From Blastocatellia bacterium (GTDB lineage: Bacteria > Acidobacteriota > Blastocatellia > Chloracidobacteriales > JADJPF01): a stretch of 64,000 bases of DNA. Every line of letters begins with the position of its first letter. Within the stretch, counting starts at the first letter, position 1. The stretch lies in contig JADJPF010000007.1 in assembly GCA_016713405.1 (NCBI GenBank), forward strand, positions 291,268 through 355,267, given 5' to 3'. Shown one piece after another: positions 28,701 to 36,063 of this stretch. The notes beneath the pieces were generated by a model. That model was not told where the DNA came from. It saw only the letters and a list, made by a program, of their open reading frames with translations, and searched no databases. The position numbers and the translations under genes are program-made.

Positions 28701-29512
28701 TGATAGAAAAACTCTTAAAGAAATCATTATTAACCATTGGATTATGTTTTTTTGCTGTTATTGCTATACTTGCACAAAATCCAGCAGATCCTGAAACGCT
28801 AGAAAAAATCCTAGTTGCTTTAGCTAGTCGAGCAGATAGTTTTGAAAAATCCTTGCCTGATTTTATTGCTACTGAAACTATCTTGCAGGAAAGTTACCAA
28901 AAACCTTCAGGAAAACTTTTAGAAAGTAGTGAAATTGTTTCTCGCTTAACAGGTCGCCAACTTGAGCTAACAAAAAAAGGTCGTACACAACTAGATTTCC
29001 AAGAATATCGACAAGTTCAATCAATTAATGGTAAAACTGTTAAGTCTGATAAATTTAAGCCTCGTGGCCCTCAAGTTGATGGGGTTTTTAGCTCAATTTT
29101 AGTTTCTCATTTTGCTTCGCGTGACCAAAAAGATTTTAGCTTTGACCTAGATACTAATTTTCATATCTTAAGAGGCCGAAATACTTATTTACTTAAATTT
29201 ACTAGTAAAATAGTTAACCAACAATATTATTTTTTTGAAGGTAAACGCCTTGCTTCTGAACAAGTTGGACAAGCCTGGATAGACACAGAAACTTTAGTCC
29301 CTTTAAGAATTGAGTACCAAGAAAAAAAATTGCCTAAAGGATTAGAGTCTCTTTCCTATGCTGTAGATTATGCTTATGTCACACTAGGCGAAGATAGCTT
29401 TTTACTTCCCATAGAAGCTTCTAGTGAATTTGTTGAGAAAAAATTTACTAACCGAGTAAATCAAAAATATAGCGATTATAAGAAATTCTCTACGGATGTA
29501 AAACTTGAGTAA
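28700..29512 (+). CDS. Secreted protein of unknown function
   Basis: The start is ATG 28700 overlapping the previous stop; the product has about 270 residues. A signal peptide ends near IAILAQN. The rest reads as a beta-rich extracytoplasmic domain (LPDFIATETILQESY; VDGVFSSILVSHFASRDQKDFSFD; WIDTETLVPLRIEYQEKK), reminiscent of acidobacterial outer-membrane-lipoprotein-sorting-like domains. Family not firmly recognised. The tight overlap puts it in the same transcript as the histidine kinase, and the following transporter overlaps its end by 8 bp. Confidence 0.65.
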   Translation: MIEKLLKKSLLTIGLCFFAVIAILAQNPADPETLEKILVALASRADSFEKSLPDFIATETILQESYQKPSGKLLESSEIVSRLTGRQLELTKKGRTQLDFQEYRQVQSINGKTVKSDKFKPRGPQVDGVFSSILVSHFASRDQKDFSFDLDTNFHILRGRNTYLLKFTSKIVNQQYYFFEGKRLASEQVGQAWIDTETLVPLRIEYQEKKLPKGLESLSYAVDYAYVTLGEDSFLLPIEASSEFVEKKFTNRVNQKYSDYKKFSTDVKLE

Positions 29513-30467
29513 TAACCCTAATTTATTAAATAAATCTTTAGTCTTTGGTCTATTTTTAGGTTTAAGTGCGCACTTAATTTGGGGTAGTTATCCAGTAATT
29601 GCTAAAAAACTGCTTTTAGTTCTCCCTCCATTTGCTTTAGTTGCAGTTGGTTATACTGGAGTTCTAATTTTAATGTCTCCAGTTTTAGTTAAACATTCTT
29701 GGACACAGTCGCTAAAAAATCGTAGTGCCTGGCTACTAATGTTTGTTGGCGCAGTGCGAATGGTGACAAATATCCTTTCTATCCAAGCTACTCGTGCTTC
29801 TTATGTACAATTAATTAATTTACTTACTCCATTTGTTGTTGCAATAGTTGGACGGGCGTTTTTTCGCGAAAAAATACCACCTTATACTTTTTCAGCTTTA
29901 ACTGTTTCTAGCTTAGGTTCTATTTTAGTAATTCTTAGAGAACCTTCTTTAAGTATTTTCCAAGATGAATGGAAGCTAAACGATACTATTGGAATTAGTT
30001 TAGCAATGTTTTCCAATATATTTTTAGCCTTTTATGTTTTGCTAACTCGCTATGAGCAAACTAGCCATAAAATAAGCTCAGTAGTGCTTTTTGCTCAACA
30101 AAGTGTAGTTTTAATGTTGACAGGTTTTGTTGCTAGCTTTTTCTTGCAAGAAAATTGGTATAGTTGGCTAAGAATGTCTTGGGAAATGTGGGGACTTTTT
30201 ATTGCTTTACTAGTAGTTAACTTAATTGCTGGTAACTTAATCCAAATCAATAGTTTAAGTTTACTTGGAGCAGCACTTTTTACTAGCTTGATGGGAGCAA
30301 GGCTTGTAGCCGCATTGGTTTTAAGTGCAGTTTTACTAAGCGAGCCATTAAAATCTGGCTGGCAAGCGTTGGGTGCTTTTTTAGTTATTGGTGCAGTAAT
30401 GGTCTATATGTTATTGCAAACAGAAGTAGTTAAGAAAAAACTCTTAACTACTTTACCAAATAACTAA
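29505..30467 (+). CDS. EamA/DMT family transporter
   Basis: 320 residues with ten hydrophobic helices in two EamA repeats (SAHLIWGSYPVIAKKLL opens repeat 1; GISLAMFSNIFLAFYVLLTRY opens repeat 2). A TTG start at 29505 overlapping the previous gene is the only start that keeps helix 1. The family exports or exchanges metabolites such as amino acids or nucleotide sugars across the inner membrane; the substrate is unknown. The stop overlaps the convergent DUF4252 stop by 4 bp. Confidence 0.85.
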   Translation: MSNNPNLLNKSLVFGLFLGLSAHLIWGSYPVIAKKLLLVLPPFALVAVGYTGVLILMSPVLVKHSWTQSLKNRSAWLLMFVGAVRMVTNILSIQATRASYVQLINLLTPFVVAIVGRAFFREKIPPYTFSALTVSSLGSILVILREPSLSIFQDEWKLNDTIGISLAMFSNIFLAFYVLLTRYEQTSHKISSVVLFAQQSVVLMLTGFVASFFLQENWYSWLRMSWEMWGLFIALLVVNLIAGNLIQINSLSLLGAALFTSLMGARLVAALVLSAVLLSEPLKSGWQALGAFLVIGAVMVYMLLQTEVVKKKLLTTLPNN

Positions 30468-31057
30468 AAGTTTTTTTGTACTTTTTTATTTTCTTTAGAT
30501 TTTTTCTTAAGCCCATCAAAATCTGGAATCCCAAAATTGCCTTGGAGCTTTTTGAGTTTTTCTAAACTAATTGAACCAATAATATTTATAACCACAAATT
30601 CATCTTCTTCAGCCGCAATAATAGCTAATCCTGTAATATTGCCACCTTGGTTCATTGTATAAACTTGGGCAAATTCTTTGCCATTATTATTTGTACTATC
30701 AAATAATTTTGACCAGATAGGTTCTCTTAATTGGCTTTTGATGACATCAAATTCTGAAAGTGAATATTCACCAGGTTTATTAAATTCAAGAACCTTAATG
30801 TATACTCCCTTTAAATCTTTAACTAATTCTTCAAGTTCAGCCTTTTTAGCTGGATCTTTTATGTCTAGAAAATTTGCAGCAGTTTTAAGCATATTTTGGT
30901 CTAATGAAATATTTACCATTTCTTCGGCTTTTGTATCCAAATGATTTAAGCTATCAAGCTGTAATCTGCCATCCTGAGCTTTGGCTGTAGTAACTAGCAA
31001 AGTAATAAAACAAATTAATTTGATTAAGGTTAAAGAGATTTTTGTTCCTTTTTTCAT
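30464..31057 (-). CDS. DUF4252 exported protein
   Basis: 197 residues with a signal peptide (cleavage near TTAKAQD). DUF4252 features are LDSLNHLDTKAEEMVNISL, LEELVKDLKGVYIKVLEF and a VINIIGSISLEKLKKL end. DUF4252 genes are typically found beside ECF sigma / anti-sigma pairs in Bacteroidota and Acidobacteriota, exactly as here: it is the third gene of a leftward unit, 12 bp after the anti-sigma gene. The protein may be a periplasmic target or signal for that sigma system. Lys-rich C-terminal tail. Confidence 0.85.
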   Translation of the reverse strand: MKKGTKISLTLIKLICFITLLVTTAKAQDGRLQLDSLNHLDTKAEEMVNISLDQNMLKTAANFLDIKDPAKKAELEELVKDLKGVYIKVLEFNKPGEYSLSEFDVIKSQLREPIWSKLFDSTNNNGKEFAQVYTMNQGGNITGLAIIAAEEDEFVVINIIGSISLEKLKKLQGNFGIPDFDGLKKKSKENKKVQKNF

Positions 31058-31069
31058 ATGTTTTCCTTA

Positions 31070-31444
31070 TTAATTAAAATTTTTTCTTTTAGAAATTTTT
31101 GTCTGAATTTTTTTTAGTTCAGCATTAGTTATGCTAAGAGCAAAAATAACTTGCTCGGCTGATTTTTTGCCATCAATTGCTGGTTCTGTTGTTAATTTTA
31201 TGGGCATAGTTGTAGTAGAAGAAAGCTTTTGATTAGTTTGAGTTATAAAAATTTGCAACAAACCAACAGTTAGAGCTAATACTAAGCAGGCTGCTATTAG
31301 TAATTTTATAGATAAACCCTCTGGTTTTGCTTTAACAGGATAATTAAATGGCTGCTCTTTATATTTAAGGCTTCCTAGAGCTTTTTCTAATTCCTCAATT
31401 TCTGGATCCGGTTTTCCTGATTTATCCCAAAGATAGTCACTCAT
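31070..31444 (-). CDS. Probable anti-sigma factor, single-pass membrane protein
   Basis: 124 residues. The N-terminus MSDYLWDKSGKPDPEIEELE is a conserved opening of acidobacterial anti-sigma proteins. One membrane helix (about 49-67) is followed by a short periplasmic part. No zinc anti-sigma HxxxCxxC motif is present. It overlaps the end of the ECF sigma gene by 8 bp, the usual sigma / anti-sigma coupling. It likely holds the sigma factor at the membrane; the inducing signal is unknown. Confidence 0.75.
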   Translation of the reverse strand: MSDYLWDKSGKPDPEIEELEKALGSLKYKEQPFNYPVKAKPEGLSIKLLIAACLVLALTVGLLQIFITQTNQKLSSTTTMPIKLTTEPAIDGKKSAEQVIFALSITNAELKKIQTKISKRKNFN

Positions 31445-32009
31445 TGTTGTCCCTTTCTTCTAACTTGCTACGCAATAATTTCATTCCTCGATGTAAATTA
31501 ACTCTTACTGAATCAGGTGTTAAGCCTGTTTGCTCGGCAATTTCAGGCCCTGTCATCCCTTCCACTAAACGTAAAACTAGAGGTTCACGATAACAATCAG
31601 GTAGGCTATGAATTACAGCTAATATAGCTGTAGCTTCTAGTTTTGATGTATTTGTAGAAATAGGTTTTTGAGCTAACTCCAGGACTTTTTTACTTTGGCG
31701 GTTGTAATCTATTGCACGATTACGGGCTATGGTTGCTAACCAATCGCCAAAAGCTTGATTAATACGTAGATTAGCTAGCTGATTAAGCGCAGTTAGAAAA
31801 ACATCTTGAACTAGATCGTCTGCTACATTTGCTGGAGCATTTGCCAGTATAACGCCATGCACCATACGGGCAAACCGTCGGTAAAGCTCACCAAATGCCA
31901 TGCGATTACCTAAACGTGCATCACTAACTAAGTCTGAAAGTGAAGGTTCTAGCGCGGGTTGGTCTTTATTATTACTTCTTGGAGCTATTTCAATGACTTG
32001 CTCTACCAT
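31437..32009 (-). CDS. ECF RNA polymerase sigma factor
   Basis: 190 residues. Region 2 has MAFGELYRRFARMVHGVILA, DDLVQDVFLTAL and FGDWLATIARNRAIDYNRQ. Region 4 has LPDCYREPLVLRLVEGMTG followed by a helix-turn-helix (IAEQTGLTPDSVRVNLHRGM). There is no region 3, as in ECF factors. First gene of the leftward sigma / anti-sigma / DUF4252 unit and probably auto-regulated from a promoter upstream of 32009. Confidence 0.92.
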   Translation of the reverse strand: MVEQVIEIAPRSNNKDQPALEPSLSDLVSDARLGNRMAFGELYRRFARMVHGVILANAPANVADDLVQDVFLTALNQLANLRINQAFGDWLATIARNRAIDYNRQSKKVLELAQKPISTNTSKLEATAILAVIHSLPDCYREPLVLRLVEGMTGPEIAEQTGLTPDSVRVNLHRGMKLLRSKLEERDNNE

Positions 32010-32140
32010 GAAATTTTCAAAACCTTTTCTTTTTTGGTCTTTAAAAGAATTTTAACTAAGAGACGTTAGAAAAAAGAAAAGTGTTAACAAGAAAATTGAA
32101 AAACCCGGCAAAAAATAATATTAAAATATTTGTAGCTATT

Positions 32141-32599
32141 TTATGGCTTGATCCAGTCAGAAATATTAGGTAATTGCCAAAGTAGCACACCATCTAGTAA
32201 AAGCAGTAGAAATCCTTGAATTGCTACACCTAAACCAGCACCAACCAAACTAGCAGAATTAACTTTTGACCATCGGCCAATGATTATTAGTGTAATGCCT
32301 ACAGCTACATAACCAATATCTAAACCTTCATTTAGCCAAAGAAATTCTCTAAGCTTAATTGCAGCAACTAAATCTGGACGGGAACTGTCACGTAGCCCAA
32401 AAAGCACAATTATTCCATCAATAGCACCCCAAACGATAAATTGAAGGCTAAAATGTTCTGCTGCTAGGTTTTGTCTTTTTGCTAGTAAAATTACGATACC
32501 AAGAATAATACTAAATAATGCCCAAATACCTAGCCGAATCAAATGTTGATGTAAAAAAATAAATGTTTGTTCAGACAGTAAACTGCTTTGTAATAGCAT
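32141..32599 (-). CDS. Four-helix membrane protein (DUF6992-like)
   Basis: 152 residues with four predicted membrane helices (about 20-40, 48-68, 90-108, 115-140). The loop segment GLRDSSRPDLVAAIKLREFLWLNEGLDIGYV between helices 2 and 3 resembles the DUF6992 family. No catalytic motif is visible. Stand-alone, 131 bp upstream of the sigma operon on the same strand. Function unknown. Confidence 0.65.
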   Translation of the reverse strand: MLLQSSLLSEQTFIFLHQHLIRLGIWALFSIILGIVILLAKRQNLAAEHFSLQFIVWGAIDGIIVLFGLRDSSRPDLVAAIKLREFLWLNEGLDIGYVAVGITLIIIGRWSKVNSASLVGAGLGVAIQGFLLLLLDGVLLWQLPNISDWIKP

Positions 32600-32789
32600 A
32601 AGTTATTAAAAATACAGCAATATATAACTTTTAACCCTGTTAAGGGTCATTAATAGCCTAGTCTTTTAAGGCTGGACTAAGTTTAATTTTATCAAAAACT
32701 TATAGAAACAAGATATTTTTTAACGCGGAAAAAAATTGTTATTCAAACTTGCTACAAAAGTTAAAATCTTTTATATTTGCTGGCACTTT

Positions 32790-32872
32790 GCGGATGTGGC
32801 GGAATGGCAGACGCGCAGCGCTCAGGACGCTGTCAACTTCGGTTGGTGGAGGTTCAAGTCCTCTCATCCGCA
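32790..32872 (+). tRNA. tRNA-Leu (CAG)
   Basis: 83 nt. The 7-bp acceptor is GCGGATG (32790-32796) with CATCCGC (32865-32871) and discriminator A. The D-arm lies in GGCGGAATGGCAGACGC. The anticodon stem CAGCG / CGCTG surrounds the loop CTCAGGA, anticodon CAG, reading CUG. A long class II variable arm (CAACTTCGGTTG) and T-loop GGTTCAAGTCC are present, as required for tRNA-Leu. The 3' CCA is not encoded. Confidence 0.97.
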
Positions 32873-32990
32873 TAAAATTTTCTTCTTCGCTACTACCTTC
32901 TAACTATGCTAAACTAAACCACTTGTTTGATTTAGCAACAAAAATCAACATTCTAATTTATCAATCTAACTAATAATTTAAGGAGTTTTG

Positions 32991-33305
32991 ATGTTAAAAC
33001 TTTTTAATGCTTTTTTATTGACCTTACTACTATCTACTTTAGTATTAGCCGATTCTTTATATGGGACAGTAACATATAAAAATAAAAATAGATCTACTGA
33101 GCAAAAAAACACTGATAAAAAAGCTTTAATTATTAACACTAGCTGGGATTATGGCAAAACCGCACAAATAGACGAAAAAGGAAATTACAAAATAGATTTT
33201 CAAACAAAAGTAGGAGAGAAAGTTTCCGTTTTTGTTAATGGCAACAAATATACAGAGATTGAAATTAAAGGGGATACAAAATTAGATATTGTTGTTATTC
33301 AATAA
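32991..33305 (+). CDS. Small secreted protein
   Basis: 104 residues from ATG 32991, 5 nt after AAGGAG. The signal peptide ends near LVLADSLYG. The mature part (about 80 residues) is Lys/Thr-rich with a strand pattern ending ...NGNKYTEIEIKGDTKLDIVVIQ, like a small carboxypeptidase-regulatory or Ig-like fold. Family not recognised. Immediately downstream of the tRNA-Leu gene and ended by a hairpin shared with the convergent aldo/keto reductase. Confidence 0.7.
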   Translation: MLKLFNAFLLTLLLSTLVLADSLYGTVTYKNKNRSTEQKNTDKKALIINTSWDYGKTAQIDEKGNYKIDFQTKVGEKVSVFVNGNKYTEIEIKGDTKLDIVVIQ

Positions 33306-33341
33306 ACTTTGGGAACATATTTATCTTATATTCCCAAAGTT
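33305..33341. terminator. Hairpin between convergent genes
   Basis: AACTTTGGGAA (33305-33315) pairs perfectly with TTCCCAAAGTT (33331-33341) around a 15-nt loop, just after the small secreted protein and before the convergent aldo/keto reductase stop. There is no long U-tract. Confidence 0.75.
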
Positions 33342-33351
33342 ATATGGGGGA

Positions 33352-34338
33352 TTATTGATTAATAAAGCGCATTGACATTTCTGGGTATCTTAAACCTGCC
33401 GCGCTATTTGCTGGTAATATTTCATTTATTTTTGCTAAATCGCTTTCAGTTAATTCTATGCTTAATGCAGCAGCATTTTCCTCTAAGTATTTACATCTTT
33501 TTGTTCCAGGAATAGGAACAATATCTTTTCCTTGGGCAAGCACCCAGGCTAAAGCAAGTTGTGAAGCGTTACAGCCTTTTTCTTTAGCAAGTTGCTCAAT
33601 ATGTTTTACTAAATCTAAATTTTTCTGGAAATTTTCACCTTGAAAACGTGGCGACATTCTACGGTAATCATCAGCGGCTAAATCATCAAATTTCTTAATT
33701 TCACCACTTAAAAAACCTCTCCCTAAAGGGCTATAAGCTACAAAACCTATTCCTAGCTCTCGACAAGTTGCCAAAATTTTATCTTCTGGCTCGCGTGTCC
33801 ATAAAGAATATTCTGTTTGAAGTGCTGAAATTGGATGAATCTTACAAGCACGACGTAAAGTTTCCGGGCCTGCTTCAGAGAGTCCTAAATATTTTACTTT
33901 TCCTTCTTTAACTAGCTCTGCCATAGCTGCAACAGTGTCTTCAATTGGAGTTTCTGGATCAACCCTATGTTGATAATAAAGGTCTATTACTTCTACACCT
34001 AAACGGCGTAAGCTATTTTCACAAGCTGAACGGACATATTCAGGTTTTCCACTTACACCAAGAAAAGATTTATCCTCACCTCTCATAATTCCAAACTTAG
34101 TTGCTATAACTACTTTATCACGACAACCTTTAACAGCTTCTCCCAATAATTCTTCATTAACAAATGGGCCATACATATCAGCCGTATCAAAGAAATTAAT
34201 TCCTAATTCTAAAGCGCGGGCAATTGTAGCTAAAGATTCTGACTTATCAGAAGCCCCATAAAATTCAGACATTCCCATACAACCTAAGCCAATTGCTGAA
34301 ACTGTTAAGCCTTGGTTGCCTAGTTTGCGTTGCTCCAT
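33352..34338 (-). CDS. Aldo/keto reductase
   Basis: About 328 residues. The start is ATG at 34338, placed 6 nt after AAGGAG; the longer TTG start at 34353 would lie upstream of that site. The AKR tetrad is visible: FFDTADMYGP (Asp, Tyr), VVIATKFG (Lys) and LYYQHRVDP (His). The NADPH site includes VPIPGTKR...LEENAAAL. This is the common AKR11/AKR13-like type reducing aldehydes or ketones in the cytoplasm. Monocistronic; natural substrate unknown. Confidence 0.93.
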   Translation of the reverse strand: MEQRKLGNQGLTVSAIGLGCMGMSEFYGASDKSESLATIARALELGINFFDTADMYGPFVNEELLGEAVKGCRDKVVIATKFGIMRGEDKSFLGVSGKPEYVRSACENSLRRLGVEVIDLYYQHRVDPETPIEDTVAAMAELVKEGKVKYLGLSEAGPETLRRACKIHPISALQTEYSLWTREPEDKILATCRELGIGFVAYSPLGRGFLSGEIKKFDDLAADDYRRMSPRFQGENFQKNLDLVKHIEQLAKEKGCNASQLALAWVLAQGKDIVPIPGTKRCKYLEENAAALSIELTESDLAKINEILPANSAAGLRYPEMSMRFINQ

Positions 34339-34520
34339 GTTTTTCTCCTTCAACTTGTGATTTTTACTAAGTAGAAAAATTATACTCCGCTGCTTGCAAA
34401 TACAAATAAGCTATTGCTGATAGGTAGATAAACTAAATCAATGGAGATTCATTTTTGGTTAATTTAGTCCAATCAATGCTTTTTGCTAAAGATTAGCAAC
34501 TAGGTCTAAATTATTGTAAG

Positions 34521-34904
34521 TTATATAGCACTTCCAGCTTTTAGGAACCGTAGCACTAACGCAATAATTAATCCAACCAAAGCAATAGCATCTGCAACTA
34601 CTATTTTTTGAATACCAATACCATAATTTCCTGTAAATAGAGCAATTACAATAAATGGCAACATACTTGCTAATCCTAGAATAATGCCCCAGATCTGTAA
34701 TTCTGGCTTAAACGCTGAATAAATAATAAACCCACCCAACAAACCAAATAAAATAGCTCTATGTTTTAATAGTATAAGAACATCATTACTAATAGAGTCT
34801 ATTTTATATAAGTTAAATAAAATTTCACTAGAAAAAATCCCTACTATTGGATAAAAATTTATTAGCCCAACAACTACAATAATTCCAATAATAAGCTTTT
34901 CCAT
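34521..34904 (-). CDS. Four-helix membrane protein, unknown function
   Basis: 127 residues with four predicted helices (about 4-25, 45-65, 70-90, 100-120) and an ISNDVLILLKHRAILFGLLGG segment. The layout resembles a family sometimes mislabelled phosphopantetheine adenylyltransferase in databases; nothing enzymatic is visible. The start ATG at 34904 is 31 bp after the stop of the upstream secreted protein gene, so the two may form an operon. Confidence 0.65.
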   Translation of the reverse strand: MEKLIIGIIVVVGLINFYPIVGIFSSEILFNLYKIDSISNDVLILLKHRAILFGLLGGFIIYSAFKPELQIWGIILGLASMLPFIVIALFTGNYGIGIQKIVVADAIALVGLIIALVLRFLKAGSAI

Positions 34905-34935
34905 AGTCTATAAACTTTCCTTATCAAAAAGTTAG

Positions 34936-35313
34936 TTACTGTTGAGGAGCAGCATTAACTGTGCTATCAGGGCTAATTAAAATGGTTTCTTGCTCACCAG
35001 CTAAAATAATGCCTCTAAGCATATCATTTTGGTTTTGTTTAGTAGTCATTAATTGATTAACAGCCGCTTTGTTTTTAAGTAAACCTTTACGAACATTAGA
35101 CTTAGCTACTAATTTATCACCTTTCCAAATACTAATTTCTTGCTTTTCTTCATCAAATGTTACTTCATATTTACCTTTTTTTACTTCTGTTCCATTGACT
35201 ATTACATCTTTACTAATATCTACTGTTTTACTTTTTCCTTCAGCATATGCTAATCCATTGAAAAATACTACACTTGCTACTAATACCATTACTAAATTAA
35301 ATACTTTTTTCAT
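34936..35313 (-). CDS. Small secreted protein, unknown function
   Basis: 125 residues; signal peptide cleaved near LAYAEG. The mature part is Lys-rich with VIVNGTEVKKGKYEVTFDEEKQEISIWKGDKLVAKSNV, a small beta domain common among acidobacterial exported proteins. No catalytic residues stand out. Upstream 35314-35508 is non-coding. Confidence 0.7.
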   Translation of the reverse strand: MKKVFNLVMVLVASVVFFNGLAYAEGKSKTVDISKDVIVNGTEVKKGKYEVTFDEEKQEISIWKGDKLVAKSNVRKGLLKNKAAVNQLMTTKQNQNDMLRGIILAGEQETILISPDSTVNAAPQQ

Positions 35314-35508
35314 ATTGACCCCTTATTTGACTTTTTTATGAGATATTGTTGTGATTTATTTAACGCCTTCAAGTTAGTTAACACTGTTAACGTAACTTTA
35401 AAATATTAGTTCACAAAAGTTGGTAGAAGTTTGCATTTATTTCCAGAGTTTTTATAAACAATCTTATGTTGAGGTATTTATAGAATTATGTGTGAAATGT
35501 AGTGAAAA

Positions 35509-35868
35509 TTAATTAGGAAAAAATTTTTTTATACATTCTAGTACATCAATTGGCTTATAAGGTTTAACAATATAGTCATTTATACCTAAGTTAAACAAAA
35601 TTTTCTTAGCATTTTGGGAGCTAACAGCAGTAAACATAATAATTATAGGTAATGGACAAATAGAGGCTTTTACCTGGCGTATAAGCTCTATACCATCCAT
35701 TTTAGGCATCATCCAATCAGTTAACAAAACATCAAAATGTTGTGTTTTTAGGAGTGCTAAAGCATCTTCTCCATTAGTTGTTATGGAAACTTTAATACCT
35801 TGTTTAACAAAAAAAATTTCTAGGATTCTGGCACTCATTACATCATCTTCAGCAATAATAATTTTCAT
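35509..35868 (-). CDS. Stand-alone response regulator receiver
   Basis: 119 residues, only a CheY-like receiver domain. The acidic pair is AEDD (residues 6-9), phospho-Asp is in LLTDWMMPKMDG (Asp about 52), the Thr is in IIIMFTAVS and the Lys in YIVKPYKP. There is no output domain, so it acts by protein contact like CheY or Spo0F. It lies alone, divergent from the TPR sigma-54 activator. Not obviously paired with the histidine kinase at 27552. Confidence 0.92.
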   Translation of the reverse strand: MKIIIAEDDVMSARILEIFFVKQGIKVSITTNGEDALALLKTQHFDVLLTDWMMPKMDGIELIRQVKASICPLPIIIMFTAVSSQNAKKILFNLGINDYIVKPYKPIDVLECIKKFFPN

Positions 35869-36063
35869 AAGATTTAAAAGACCTGATTTTTAATTTCTAA
35901 CAAGATGAGTAATAAGCAATTATAATCATTGAACTTAATTTTAGCTAAAAATTTATCCATTTTTTTGCATAAATATAAATCAAGGGTTGGCACCAAGAGT
36001 TATTTAAGCTAAAAATCAAATGGCGAAATATCTTAAAATAATATCTTAAAGCCTATCAATTTT